A stretch of DNA of 64,000 nucleotides, from the NCBI GenBank assembly GCA_963402885.1, contig OY727095.1, positions 10,793,001-10,857,000 of the forward strand. Reading direction: 5' to 3'. Below are positions 35,501-41,391 of the stretch, piece by piece; the stretch's first letter is position 1; every line of letters begins with the position of its first letter. Below the pieces are notes generated by a model. It did not search any database and was not told where the DNA came from. It was given only the letters and a program-made list of their open reading frames with translations. The translations under genes were made by a program, and so were the position numbers. The stretch comes from Antedon bifida (Eukaryota; Echinodermata; Crinoidea; Comatulida; Antedonidae).

Positions 35501-37273
35501 TATTAATTTGTCCTTATAGTAAAAACCCTCCTTTGGGACACATGTATTCAGTAGACACTCCTATTAAGGGACAGTTTCACATGAAACACATAAGTTAACA
35601 AATTTGCTCCTGCATACCAGGGGCGAATTGCAATAAAGGTCTTAACCGCCGTCTTAGACTCAAGTCCAAGATGAAACCCTTAGCAACGATGGTCTTAGAT
35701 TTAAGACCATTGCAATAAGAAGTCTTAGCCTTAGAATTTCAGCGCCGTGGTCTTAGATTCTAAGCGAACGCTCCTAGGCTAGCTAGTAATATCATGGCGA
35801 AATTAACTTCTTTAAATACTGCTGTGAATTGATTTTATGATACTAGTGTAGAAAAGGGGTATTGAACTATAAGACATAAAATCTATATAGGCCCACACCT
35901 ACCTGACGATCAATTACTATTAGCGGTCCACAACTGCACCAACAAGCTGTACGCATATTCTCCATACGCGGCCTAGCGCTACACTATTTTGACCAAGAAA
36001 AGACTACATATAGTAGCATATTTAAAAGTTTTTTTTTTAAATATTTGCTATCAAATTACATACAATTTTGTTGCCAATATTTTTAATTATTTGCTAAAAT
36101 CTCCTAGTATTTACATAATCTTAACGCTATTGAATAGGCAGTGTGTCCATTCATGCATTAAAATGGCCTCAATATGTCCTACTGAGGAGGTTGTCGCTAC
36201 TCCTTATTGTTAGATTACTCTATTTGCACTTGTTGGTATAGCGCCCTCATTTGTCGGTAACTATAGGCTGGTTTGATTGTTTGAAATTCTTTACTAATAA
36301 AGTCTCAGTTAAGACCACTATATTGCAATCGACTTTGCTGAGAGGCTTAACTAAGACTTTCGCGAGGGGCTTAGGGCTTAGATCTAAGACAAAGTCTTTA
36401 TATTGCAATCCGCCCCTGATGTTCGCTCAAATCGGTGACACTTCATTTTCAAACGAAAATCGAAAGTTAAGCAAATCTGAACACTTTGCTGTTACAACAC
36501 TAATTTTAATATGACATTTCTTGCGATACGAAGCATAACTTCATTGATCTGAACAACCCTAATTGATGATTGCATTATTTGACCTTACAATATTCACTGA
36601 GTATGTTAACATAAGAATTCTCAATTGTATACACCGAGAGTTACAATTCTGTTTTAATTTGTATTTGAGAGATTTACAACTTGTGATGCGCTTAAACCTT
36701 CACAATATATCGACCAATTATGTTCTTGTATTTCTAATTTTTATAGGCATAATGGTTTACAATTATTTTATTTTACAATATCACAAAAAGGCATGACTCT
36801 GGAACAAAAAGTCAGTTGATTAAATGCTACAAACAATCAAATATCATTTACATTTTGAATTGGCATCAGATGATGTTATGGCCTTAATCAGCAAAACAAA
36901 TGCCAAAGATAGTCCTTGAAAAACTAATCTAAAATAATTTTTTAAATAAGTGAATTGCTCATCAACTAAAGAGATTACATTATTTATTATATAATGCCAT
37001 AAAGATTTTATCAATTAGAAATTAACAAATGAATTACAAAAAAAAAAAAAAAAATGGAAATCAAATCAAAATTTAATTTTACCAATGGTTTACTTCACAG
37101 AGGCTGAAATGGAGGGACAAGATTTTCCAGTAACAGTTTCAATGCCTACCGTAGATGAAGTCAGTTACGATGATGAAAGTGATGTGGATGTAGAGGACTC
37201 GGAATCCGACACAAATACGCGCAACTTTGCGCCACGCAACAAACTAAACTCCACGCCAACTTCCAGCGATTGA
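5471..37273 (+). CDS. PNPLA6: Neuropathy target esterase / Swiss cheese orthologue (patatin-like phospholipase 6/7), 29-exon gene
   Basis: Spliced model, all GT/AG with matching phases: 5471-5566, 7202-7283, 7474-7559, 8639-8739, 9435-9587, 10535-10694, 11168-11248, 11880-12089, 12611-12785, 13498-13560, 13990-14126, 15688-15855, 16220-16297, 16733-16938, 17295-17426, 17993-18166, 18796-18941, 19581-19718, 20753-20816, 21339-21453, 21931-22298, 22812-23032, 23434-23556, 24a 29544-29660 or 24b 29726-29842, 31317-31465, 31761-31873, 33397-33550, 34160-34277, 37101-37273. With one copy of exon 24 the sum is 4101 bases, 1366 residues plus stop, close to vertebrate NTE. Order: N-terminal membrane helix (about 33-50), basic motif [13 protein letters not shown] (72-84), three cNMP-binding-like domains (about 175-320, 505-640, 640-745), patatin domain with oxyanion motif GGGGAKG, Ser in GVSIG (about 1003) and Asp in DGG (about 1123). 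The family deacylates lysophosphatidylcholine and phosphatidylcholine at the ER face. An acidic, Ser-rich tail replaces the vertebrate tail. PNPLA6 versus PNPLA7 cannot be distinguished; most invertebrates have one orthologue. Confidence 0.95.
6807..7074. mobile_element. Foldback MITE with about 45-bp TIRs, intron 1
   Basis: Left AATTGTATGACCCACTATA...CCGGGAGAGGTGC and right inverse GCACCTCTCCGGGAGTCGTA...TGGGTCATACAATT. About 268 bases, no coding capacity. Confidence 0.85.
7202..7283 (+). CDS. PNPLA6: PNPLA6 exon 2: transmembrane anchor
   Basis: Acceptor TTGCAG then a hydrophobic stretch ([15 protein letters not shown]), the single ER membrane helix expected in NTE, followed by a polar and basic segment. 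Donor G|GTAATA at 7284, ending in phase 1. Confidence 0.85.
7474..7559 (+). CDS. PNPLA6: PNPLA6 exon 3: conserved basic motif after the membrane helix
   Basis: Encodes an Ala-rich start then [17 protein letters not shown], nearly the same as vertebrate NTE just after its membrane segment. Acceptor TTTTTAG at 7473, donor AAG|GTAAAT at 7560. Intron 2 is only 190 bases. Confidence 0.95.
8557..8581. repeat. Poly-T run in intron 3
   Basis: About 25 T, ending 57 bases before exon 4; it could act as an extended pyrimidine tract. Confidence 0.9.
8639..8739 (+). CDS. PNPLA6: PNPLA6 exon 4
   Basis: Follows CCTGCAG; encodes [13 protein letters not shown]..., then a basic stretch ending LARGLKR, which aligns with the NTE linker between membrane helix and first cNMP domain. 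Donor AG|GTAAGC. A long poly-T run lies 57 bases upstream. Confidence 0.9.
9081..9302. mobile_element. MITE family A copy with internal tandem repeat, intron 4
   Basis: TIRs TTAAGCTCTGTCTACACTAT and its inverse (TTGATATTGTAAACAGAGCTTT). The interior carries five units of GATATGCCCAAATATGGTAGT-like repeats. It creates a spurious frame rich in MPKYGSD; that is not a gene. Confidence 0.85.
9435..9587 (+). CDS. PNPLA6: PNPLA6 exon 5: lead-in to first cNMP domain
   Basis: Encodes SILKLHETG... with the family-conserved [11 protein letters not shown] and [10 protein letters not shown]-like segment (here [13 protein letters not shown]). Acceptor TTCTTTAG, donor AG|GTATGT. Phase 2 in and out. Confidence 0.95.
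10535..10694 (+). CDS. PNPLA6: PNPLA6 exon 6: first cNMP-binding-like domain, N-terminal part
   Basis: Encodes [14 protein letters not shown]... and [20 protein letters not shown], the beta-strand core of a cyclic-nucleotide-binding fold (residues about 174-226). Acceptor TTTAAAG, donor CCA|GTATGT. Confidence 0.95.
10871..11012. mobile_element. Short MITE with perfect 16-bp TIRs, intron 6
   Basis: AGGTTTATCGCAAATA at 10871-10886 and its exact inverse TATTTGCGATAAACCT at 10997-11012. Followed by a run of 16 C. Confidence 0.85.
11029..11044. repeat. Poly-C run
   Basis: Sixteen consecutive C, just after the MITE in intron 6. Confidence 0.9.
11168..11248 (+). CDS. PNPLA6: PNPLA6 exon 7: first cNMP domain, middle
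   Basis: Twenty-seven codons, [18 protein letters not shown] then LLSILDVLT, matching the '[16 protein letters not shown]' region of vertebrate NTE. Phase 0 on both sides. Confidence 0.95.
11672..11835. mobile_element. MITE family A copy, intron 7
   Basis: Left TCTGTCTACACTATCAAACT, right AGTTTGATAGTGTAGATAGA. Ends 44 bases before exon 8. Confidence 0.85.
11880..12089 (+). CDS. PNPLA6: PNPLA6 exon 8: first cNMP domain, C-terminal part
   Basis: Seventy codons, phase 0 both sides: [16 protein letters not shown], then [20 protein letters not shown] and LHNYLGL, all highly conserved in the family. Acceptor GACTAG sits only 44 bases after a MITE copy (11672-11835). Confidence 0.95.
12611..12785 (+). 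CDS. PNPLA6: PNPLA6 exon 9: Ser-rich linker
   Basis: Encodes a Ser/Lys-rich linker between the first two cNMP domains ([21 protein letters not shown]-type). This region is poorly conserved across animals, so support is splice phase and open frame. Donor GGAG|GTAAAC. Confidence 0.8.
13498..13560 (+). CDS. PNPLA6: PNPLA6 exon 10: short linker exon
   Basis: 63 bases, phase 1 both sides, so it could be skipped without a frameshift. Encodes [21 protein letters not shown]. Acceptor TTTTTTTAACAG, donor CCC|GTAAGT. Candidate cassette exon in a variable linker. Confidence 0.7.
13990..14126 (+). CDS. PNPLA6: PNPLA6 exon 11: linker
   Basis: Encodes [18 protein letters not shown]... and ...[10 protein letters not shown]. 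Acceptor TTTTACAG, donor AAG|GTATGA. Phase 1 in, 0 out; consistent with the neighbours. Confidence 0.8.
15180..15342. repeat. Dispersed 'TACAGTAGAACCC' repeat, intron 11
   Basis: Representative of a degenerate family built on ACAGTAGAACCCCT, AAGGGGACACCCC and CCCTGAATAGGGGTG words. Other copies in the window: 7305-7370, 8980-9080, 16513-16580, 21018-21230, 22548-22711, 23630-23797, 24351-24482, 24536-24675, 35518-35600 and 39157-39348. All intronic or 3' flanking, no coding potential. Confidence 0.65.
15350..15493. mobile_element. MITE family A copy (left end eroded), intron 11
   Basis: Right end AGTTTGATAGTGTAGACAGA intact; left end reduced to AAAGCTCAAACTTTATGTGAC. Abuts a second copy. Confidence 0.8.
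15494..15656. mobile_element. MITE family A copy, tandem to the previous one
   Basis: Left AAGCTTTGTCTACACTATCA, right AGTTTGATAGTGAAGATAGA. Ends 31 bases before exon 12. The two copies are head to tail. Confidence 0.8.
15688..15855 (+). CDS. PNPLA6: PNPLA6 exon 12: lead-in to second cNMP domain
   Basis: 56 codons, phase 0: [16 protein letters not shown]... then [15 protein letters not shown], aligning with the 'AKQELAKLMRIED' helix of human NTE. The donor GAT|GTAAGT begins a minisatellite of similar GTAAGTCAGAA units (15856-16128). Confidence 0.9.
15856..16128 (+). repeat. Minisatellite of GTAAGTCAGAAATTTG units beginning at the exon 12 donor
   Basis: The exon 12 donor GTAAGTCACAACATTG is followed by about ten degenerate 16-22-base units. 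About eight contain a perfect GTAAGT (15856, 15896, 15916, 15932, 16039, 16061, 16081, 16100). It looks like amplification of a segment that includes the 5' splice site. Confidence 0.85.
16220..16297 (+). CDS. PNPLA6: PNPLA6 exon 13: second cNMP domain, start
   Basis: 26 codons, phase 0: [19 protein letters not shown] then LTHEGDQ, matching the 'HHAKAGTIIARQGDQ' strand. Acceptor ATTTTCAG, donor CAG|GTAATG. Confidence 0.95.
16733..16938 (+). CDS. PNPLA6: PNPLA6 exon 14: second cNMP domain, core
   Basis: Encodes [14 protein letters not shown]..., then the phosphate-binding-cassette-like [16 protein letters not shown] and VISKTSFYR. The canonical PBC Arg is replaced by the family's GEP context, as in vertebrate NTE, whose cNMP binding has not been shown convincingly. 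Confidence 0.95.
17105..17222 (-). mobile_element. tRNA-derived SINE relic, intron 14
   Basis: Read on the minus strand: GTAGCTTGCTGGTTAATGTG resembles an A box and GGGTTCAATCC a B box of a pol III promoter at suitable spacing. No clean cloverleaf, so a SINE rather than a tRNA gene. Confidence 0.55.
17295..17426 (+). CDS. PNPLA6: PNPLA6 exon 15: end of second cNMP domain, start of third
   Basis: Encodes [19 protein letters not shown], then [14 protein letters not shown] and EAGKALYR, a strongly conserved NTE segment. Acceptor TATTACAG, donor AG|GTCAGT. Confidence 0.95.
17452..17755. repeat. Tandem duplication of about 150 bases, intron 15
   Basis: Two units (17452-17602 and 17605-17755) share TATGTCAAAAATAGAA, TTTTGACATTTTGAACAAAT and ATGTCATCTTTACATTGAAC. 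They differ at scattered sites. Confidence 0.85.
17993..18166 (+). CDS. PNPLA6: PNPLA6 exon 16: third cNMP domain
   Basis: Encodes [19 protein letters not shown], then [16 protein letters not shown] and VEALT-like [18 protein letters not shown]. Acceptor TTGTGCAG, donor AG|GTAACG. Phase 2 both sides. Confidence 0.95.
18202..18531. mobile_element. MITE family B copy, intron 16
   Basis: Complete copy with both ends: TTTAAAGATGTATTGTC on the left and GGGACAATACATCTTT on the right. Internal CATCGGCTGGCAGCCAA core. No coding capacity. Confidence 0.8.
18582..18701. mobile_element. MITE family A copy, intron 16
   Basis: AAGCTCTATCTACACTATTA on the left, GATAGTGTAGAAAGAGCTTA on the right; shorter interior than other copies. 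Confidence 0.8.
18796..18941 (+). CDS. PNPLA6: PNPLA6 exon 17: end of third cNMP domain
   Basis: Encodes [18 protein letters not shown], then [16 protein letters not shown], conserved across NTE proteins. Acceptor TCTTTTTAG, donor AGAG|GTAAAC. Confidence 0.95.
19581..19718 (+). CDS. PNPLA6: PNPLA6 exon 18: start of the inter-domain region before patatin
   Basis: Encodes [17 protein letters not shown], then [20 protein letters not shown]. It corresponds to '[23 protein letters not shown]' in human NTE. Acceptor CCTTCAG, donor ATAG|GTAAGT. Confidence 0.9.
19736..19950 (+). mobile_element. tRNA-derived SINE relic, intron 18
   Basis: TGGTTATGATGCTTGGCTAC (A-box-like) and CTGGGTTTAAGTCC (B-box-like), then a (CAAT)n run and the word TTTATATAGCGCCATT ... 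GGCGCTGTAGAAAA, a tail common in invertebrate short repeats. No reliable cloverleaf. Confidence 0.6.
20753..20816 (+). CDS. PNPLA6: PNPLA6 exon 19
   Basis: 64-base exon: [21 protein letters not shown], matching the '[21 protein letters not shown]' segment. Acceptor ACTTGCAG, donor AG|GTAAAA. Confidence 0.9.
21018..21230. repeat. Dispersed 'ACAGTAGAAC' repeat, intron 19
   Basis: Same family as 15180-15342: TTACAGTAGAACGCCAATTA, then GTGTCCCTTTATTAGGGTGTC. Confidence 0.6.
21339..21453 (+). CDS. PNPLA6: PNPLA6 exon 20
   Basis: Encodes [19 protein letters not shown], then [20 protein letters not shown]. Well conserved. Acceptor ATTTGCAG, donor CAG|GTAAGA. Confidence 0.95.
21931..22298 (+). CDS. 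PNPLA6: PNPLA6 exon 21: pre-patatin region and oxyanion-hole start
   Basis: Longest exon. Encodes [14 protein letters not shown]..., [46 protein letters not shown], and ends in LVLGGGGAK, the first part of the patatin glycine-rich oxyanion motif. The K codon is split across the intron. Confidence 0.97.
22548..22711. repeat. Dispersed 'ACAGTAGAACC' repeat, intron 21
   Basis: TACAGTAGAACCACTCTTTT, CACCCCTATTAAGGGGACAC and ACAGGGGTTCTACTTG; the two ends are roughly inverted copies. Confidence 0.65.
22812..23032 (+). CDS. PNPLA6: PNPLA6 exon 22: catalytic serine (GVSIG)
   Basis: Completes GGGGAKG and encodes the nucleophile elbow G-V-S-I-G (Ser about residue 1003; vertebrates have GTSIG), then [16 protein letters not shown] and [10 protein letters not shown]. 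This is the start of the patatin alpha/beta domain. Confidence 0.97.
23434..23556 (+). CDS. PNPLA6: PNPLA6 exon 23: patatin domain, middle
   Basis: Encodes [19 protein letters not shown], then [20 protein letters not shown]. Phase 1 both sides. It is followed by the largest intron (5987 bases to exon 24a), which carries the 2.9-kb repeat and several MITEs. Confidence 0.97.
24678..24989. repeat. MITE family B copy, left direct repeat flanking the 2.9-kb element
   Basis: About 310 bases, apparently identical to 27923-28233. Contains TTGGCTGCCAGCCAA (palindrome) and ends GGGGGGACAATACATCTTTAA. It belongs to the family with ends AAAGATGTATTGTCCCC; the left terminus is missing. Confidence 0.85.
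24990..27922 (+). mobile_element. Dispersed element, copy 2, inserted in PNPLA6 intron 23
   Basis: Starts AATTCAATTTGTTAAATC, exactly where copy 1 ends. 24990-27442 matches copy 1 in inverted orientation; 27443-27922 has no counterpart inside the window. It is flanked by two identical direct repeats of about 310 bases (24678-24989 and 27923-28233). The right end near CAAATAAAATT weakly mirrors the left end (AATTYWATTTG), a possible short TIR. No transposase frame seen. Two similar sub-blocks at 27459 and 27811 share the words ACTTGTATT and CAAGTACC. Confidence 0.8.
27923..28233. repeat. MITE family B copy, right direct repeat flanking the 2.9-kb element
   Basis: Same sequence as 24678-24989 including the trailing GTCCTTTTC, then continues TGATAATCC. 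The two copies bracket the element in direct orientation. Confidence 0.85.
28817..29310. mobile_element. Inverted pair of repeat arms with hammerhead-like core, intron 23
   Basis: The arm at about 28840-29009 reads, on the minus strand, almost like the arm at 29152-29310 on the plus strand: CACTTGCACT[G/A]ATGAAGGGC, TGTTGCCCGAAAGCTCTGC, then TTAGCTTTTTCG and AGTAATTTGCCTTT. Both arms end in AT microsatellites (about 28820-28840, 29119-29137). Hammerhead-like motifs in short repeats are known from Penelope-like elements and retrozymes; no reverse transcriptase is visible. Confidence 0.7.
28966..29002 (-). ncRNA. Hammerhead-ribozyme-like core (candidate)
   Basis: On the minus strand: CTGATGA, A, stem II GGGC/GCCC around loop TAGTGTT, then GAAA, a possible two-pair stem III (GC-TCT-GC) and TAA at the predicted cleavage position. 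Stem I pairing is not obvious in the flanks, so activity is doubtful. The plus-strand arm (29162-29188) has CTAATGA, a core mutation. Confidence 0.35.
29544..29660 (+). CDS. PNPLA6: PNPLA6 exon 24a: alternative catalytic-Asp exon (DGA version)
   Basis: 117 bases, phase 1 in and out, acceptor CTGTTCTGTTTCAG, donor CCAG|GTGAGG. Encodes the same 39-residue block as exon 24b with 7 differences. Relative to 24b: L13V, S14A, G15V, K24R, L30V, G33A and V35C (block numbering). The catalytic Asp is kept, as DGA rather than DGG. The frame is fully open and the splice sites are strong, so it does not look like a decayed copy. Vertebrate NTE resembles 24b, so 24a is probably the derived copy. Likely used instead of 24b in some transcripts. 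Confidence 0.88.
29726..29842 (+). CDS. PNPLA6: PNPLA6 exon 24b: catalytic-Asp exon, canonical version (DGG)
   Basis: 117 bases, phase 1 both sides. Encodes [19 protein letters not shown], then [18 protein letters not shown], almost the vertebrate sequence. Asp (about residue 1123) of DGG is the second member of the patatin Ser-Asp dyad. Acceptor TTATGTTTGCAG has a weaker pyrimidine tract than 24a; donor CCAG|GTGAGG. Confidence 0.95.
30870..31235. repeat. Triplicated block of about 120-130 bases, intron 24, just upstream of exon 25
   Basis: Three diverged tandem units, each with TTTATTTAGTTTAT, GACACTATTGGCTCTG and AAATGTTTTTTACAT[C/T]GACTAAAAT. The last unit ends about 80 bases before the exon 25 acceptor. 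Confidence 0.85.
31317..31465 (+). CDS. PNPLA6: PNPLA6 exon 25: end of patatin domain
   Basis: Encodes [19 protein letters not shown], then [20 protein letters not shown] and [10 protein letters not shown], strongly conserved. Acceptor TTTGTCTCAG, donor AAA|GTAAGA. Confidence 0.97.
31761..31873 (+). CDS. PNPLA6: PNPLA6 exon 26
   Basis: Encodes [19 protein letters not shown], then CEYIRPPID, matching human '[16 protein letters not shown]'. Acceptor CGTTTTAG, donor AG|GTAAAA. Confidence 0.97.
31964..32087. mobile_element. MITE family A copy, intron 26
   Basis: TTAAGCTCTGTCTACACTCT on the left, TAGTTTTATAGTGTAGGG on the right; interior CACTACCATATTTGGG repeated twice. Confidence 0.75.
33397..33550 (+). 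CDS. PNPLA6: PNPLA6 exon 27
   Basis: Encodes [21 protein letters not shown], then [13 protein letters not shown], equivalent to human '[20 protein letters not shown]'. Acceptor TTGTTTCAG, donor AAG|GTGTCC. Confidence 0.95.
34160..34277 (+). CDS. PNPLA6: PNPLA6 exon 28
   Basis: Encodes a Gln/Lys-rich start then [19 protein letters not shown], matching the conserved 'FTDLAEIVSRIEP' near the NTE C-terminus. Donor CCAG|GTGAGA. Confidence 0.93.
34288..35506. mobile_element. MITE family B copy split by later insertions, intron 28
   Basis: Left end TTAAAGATATATTGTCCCCC at about 34288 and right end TTTTTGAGGGACAATATA at about 35480-35500 of the same family. Between them lies unrelated sequence, including a GGGAGGTGGCCGCTTATGGG-type repeat (34380-34500), so the element was probably broken by a nested insertion. 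Confidence 0.6.
35618..36418. mobile_element. Foldback DNA element with CAGGGGCG termini, intron 28
   Basis: Left CAGGGGCGAATTGCAATAAA and right inverse TATTGCAATCCGCCCCTG, about 800 bases. Subterminal regions are full of GTCTTAGA/TCTAAGAC words in both orientations. No transposase frame. Termini resemble non-autonomous hAT-type elements, but I could not identify a clear 8-base target duplication. Confidence 0.75.
37101..37273 (+). CDS. PNPLA6: PNPLA6 exon 29: acidic C-terminus and stop
   Basis: Encodes [20 protein letters not shown], then [17 protein letters not shown] and ends TPTSSD with TGA at 37271-37273. The vertebrate tail is also acidic but not alignable in detail. Acceptor CTTCACAG at 37100 follows a poly-A run (37038-37053). 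Confidence 0.88.
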
Positions 37274-37553
37274 TCATTGATGTTAATATGATATGAAGAA
37301 CAACTATGCAAGTGAGTGTTTGGCAACATGACCTATGACCTATCCAAGCCGCATTGGTGTCCTTACGTCACATGATTTTCTTCCATTCCCATTTAACATT
37401 ACTAAACCTTATTTATCATATACATCCACATGTTAAATAGCTAGGTAATGCAAAATGTCCTACTAATGCAATATATAGTCGTATTCCCATGTCACATAAC
37501 TAATCATATATGGAATGCTAGAGTACTCTTTGCATTAATGCCTAATTACTCTC

Positions 37554-37559
37554 AATAAA
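37554..37559 (+). terminator. Candidate poly(A) signal for PNPLA6
   Basis: First AATAAA downstream of the stop codon, 281 bases after it. Others occur further on (for example 38799-38804). In such AT-rich DNA the hexamer alone is weak evidence. Confidence 0.3.
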
Positions 37560-39156
37560 TAATCTTTGACAATAACACCTTTATATATCGGTGGTGGAGA
37601 AGAATGAACAAAACAACATTAAATGAAAGTAAATCAAAAGTAATTAAAAATAATTAAAAGAACTAATTATGTACAGATTAAACAAACGCAACAAAAAAAA
37701 TGACTTATGTTATGTTTTACATAGCGATTTACAGAATTTGTCAACTACATTTTCATAATATAATTTTCATTTCCAAGGATGAAATGTTCTTTTTCTGTTG
37801 AATTAAAAGACAAAACTCTATCCCAAGCTTAATTGATTAATTTCAATAATTCATAATTAATAATTCGTAATTATTCATATTCCTGTGTTATTGACTGAAT
37901 GAGTAAGAAACAGATACTGTACATGAATCTTTATTTTTTTTTTTATCTATTCTGATATAAATTGGATGCCAAATTTTAGATTATTTGTACTTATATTTGT
38001 TTTTATTATTTATTATGTTAGAATAATATATTTTATGCCAAATTACTATTTCTATTATTATTATACACATTGGTGTAGTTATGAAGATATAAGTAAAACA
38101 TTTAAACTATTTAAGATAGTTTTTTTTTTAATAAAATACTGTGATATTGAGAAGCAAGCAATAAATCTTAGTATTTTTCAACAATTCTGGAACTGCCTAA
38201 ACCATAGCTAGATTTATTTTTTTTTAATTTTACACGCTGACTCAAAAGAAGTAATAGATCTCTCCCTATATGCAGGCCTTTTTTTTAAATAGTGTAAGTG
38301 TGTTACAAATTGCACTTCTCAATACATTCAGGGGTGCTGTAGGTGTGCCGTTTGTATTTTGGTGTGTAGAAGTTTACCAAATTTAAGTGTGTTGTAAATC
38401 ACACTCCTCAAGGGCAGTTTAGGAATGCGTTAGGTGAGTGATCGCACTCGCTCACCTGCCTGCCTGCTTTATATATGTACACATTTAGAAAATATAATAA
38501 TATAAAATAAGATAAAGTGGAGCTTGATACATTTGAAATGTTTTCCTAAATATCTCATACAGGGAACATCATAACGTAATGTAAAAATATATATTATAAA
38601 AACTATAATTTATACGAATGTTATTTTAGTCATTAATCTGTATTATTTTTGACTGTCATGGCATAATAATAATATCGGATTGTTTTTGTTTTTACTCCGC
38701 TGTGTTGTTTATAATGTACAAATAAATTAACTTTAGTGATGTTTCCATAATAAGTTTGATGCTGCAGTTATAGTTTTAATTATCTTGTCTTCTTCTTCAA
38801 TAAAAATAGGATGTATATTTGTTATAACAAGGAACTTGAGGGAGGTAAATTTAGGGTAAAGTTATCTCATAGAGATTTCACTGGACATGTATAATTATGT
38901 GTATTGTGTAAATAATAAATATATCTAGTTAGGAAATATGAAGCAATGATAATGAATTGAACAAGTATGTGCATTTTTGCTTCCTGAATATGCTTTACTC
39001 TTTTGTCTTGTCCTTCAGGAAGGACGTTTAGCCGCTGGCCCTGTGTACATATATGTGCATGTAACACTATTCGGAAAGGGTTAGTTTGTGTTTTGTACTG
39101 TGGTTGCCGTGGTGGGTCCGTAGTAACTGGAATGCAATGTTGTTAACATTATACAG

Positions 39157-39348
39157 TACAACCATTAACTGGAATGCAATGTTGTTAATATTATACAGTA
39201 CAACCATTAATGGAAAACTTTTGGGCCCCAACCAAGCGTCTTCTTACTAGGGGTGTCCCCTGAATAAGGGTTGGCTGTAGTGTTAAAACATATATTTCAC
39301 TGGAAAATGTCCCCTTAATAGGGGTGTTTCAAAGCGTTTTCTACTGTG
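39157..39348. repeat. Dispersed 'AGTACAACC' repeat plus local duplication, 3' of PNPLA6
   Basis: AACTGGAATGCAATGTTGTT and ATACAGTACAACCATTAA occur twice in tandem (from 39127 and 39169), followed by GGGGTGTCCCCTGAATAAGG and CCCCTTAATAGGGGTGT words of the same family. Confidence 0.6.
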
Positions 39349-41125
39349 TAGTTATATATTTTAGTTAAGAAATCCTTCATTATTCATGTTCATATTTCTC
39401 AGGAATTATAATTAGTTTTATCACTAAGCACATGGTACTTGCATGTTTTAACCATCAAAATACCGTGTGATGATTCATTATAATATGCAAAACATTGTTC
39501 CTATTATTTTACCGATTTACACTTACAAATTAACACCATTTGATCAAATTAATGTATAATTTTACTAAATTGTTTTTATTTTATGCAAATCAATGCAAAT
39601 TGTTTCAGTATAGTTTATTGCGTACTATTCTTTTAAAGTGTGTCAAATAAGTAGGCTATACAATGTTGGGGTGTTTCTTTTATTTTTGTCATTTTACGTA
39701 ACTAATAAGATGTTTACTTTATCTTATTCTTAAATAATAATTGACGTCATATCCGTAAATAAACGATCGAGCAAGTTTCCCATGTTGTTCTTGTTTATTA
39801 TTCCCTGTGGTAAAAAATAAAAGTAGCATTATTGTTGAACTTTGACGAATTGAATTTAATTGAATTCAACCTGTTCCTGATTGAATGTGTTCATCTGAGA
39901 AAAAACAACATAACCATGGGCTTCTTTTATATTATAACTCTTGGGTGGGCTTCATTTCGAGTTTAAATTTGCAAATGTCTACACCAACGACGATGGTGAA
40001 ATATTACTGATTTTAAAAACAATGTTTGTTAAAACTGAACGACGCTATTATCATCTATCACGGATGATTTATCTTGGCCTATACTAGACCACCATTTAAC
40101 AATGATTGCATTGGCTATGGGATGTTTCAGCGTCAAATTATTGTTTAGATTCAGAACAAAACCTTTTTGGAGGAGGTGGGTGCGACGACCATGTATATCT
40201 ATGTGGTTATAGCATGGTTCTTTTTGGTTTCTTCCAAAACTCACACTAGACCTAATTAGGTGGTTATGTATAATCTAATAACACAAAAGCAGGCGATTGC
40301 ATGGTTACGTTTGTTGGGCAGTATACCTTTGCGTAACGAATTGTCACAGTCCGAGTCATACGTCACGTGTATAACAGGTGACGATGATGATTTGCGTAAT
40401 ATGTTCCATCAGGTGCAAGCTACGTTATAGAATTTAACGAGTAGGCCTACGCCTCGCATCTCGATAAAAAGAGATGTCGCTTCTCCGCCATTGTGACCAT
40501 TGTAAGTACGATTATTCTTTTTACTTATACTAATACTATTAACAAACATTATATTGCTAGTATATTATATTATGCAGTGCTATGGTTGTGGTTGTACACC
40601 GAAGACTATTGCAATTTAAACCAGCATGTTGTAGAAGCCGGGCTGTATTCACCATTGCCTATATTCTGATGCGAAGGTGTTGGGACAGCCATATTAATTA
40701 GAAATATAAACATCCATTGATTAGAATATACATGCGTGTGCGGTGAATTTTGTATTCTTATCTCACCATCTCTGTTAACTTTTTTAGTGAAATATATAAA
40801 CCATCAGATAACAGGCCTTCATAGCTCATTTAATAATTTGACATAAATCTCAGGTTTAAACGCCATGAATATTTTACTCCACATATAATTTCCATTTATT
40901 CAACAATATATATAATATTTATAATAATGCACTAACGTCAGAATTACGTAAATTAGTTTATTCACAATTTACAATTACAATTTCATTTTTTTTTACAATT
41001 TAACATCCAACAGTACACCAAAAAGAAGCGAGTGCTTGTCCGTTTGGTGACTATTATTTAAATGCATGTCATACATACATACAACATACAATAATAATGT
41101 CAATAAAAAAAGTGAAAAAAAAACA

Positions 41126-41391
41126 TTGGTCGCTCACGACCGGTCAGCACCTCCGGTGTGGCACTCCCCTGTGGTGTTACGGGGAAAATTTCCCTCTACT
41201 TTCAAAGTGACCACCACAGGTGAGGTATACAATGACAAACAAGGCCAACAGCCATAAGTCGCGTGCTGAAACGCATAGTGATACCAGACCGACCGACATA
41301 GTGAACTATAGAGTCGCGTCCACGCGACTAAAAACAGGATGAACCCTGTTTGTCCCCCGGAAGCACTATGCCGATCGTGAGCGACTCAGTA
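41126..41391. mobile_element. Composite foldback repeat containing copy 3 of the GTCGCGT module
   Basis: Ends GGTCGCTCACGACCGG and CCGATCGTGAGCGACT are imperfect inverses. Inside, 41238-41334 is a shortened copy of a module also present in the two 2.9-kb elements: AAGGCCAACAGCCATAAGTC, GCATAGTGATACC, GACCGACCGACATAGTGAAC and the palindrome GTCGCGTCCACGCGAC. Confidence 0.7.

Noticed and set aside
40430-40511. Possible 5' exon ending CATT|GTAAGT
   Set aside because: No matching coding exon downstream within the window; single donor motif is insufficient.
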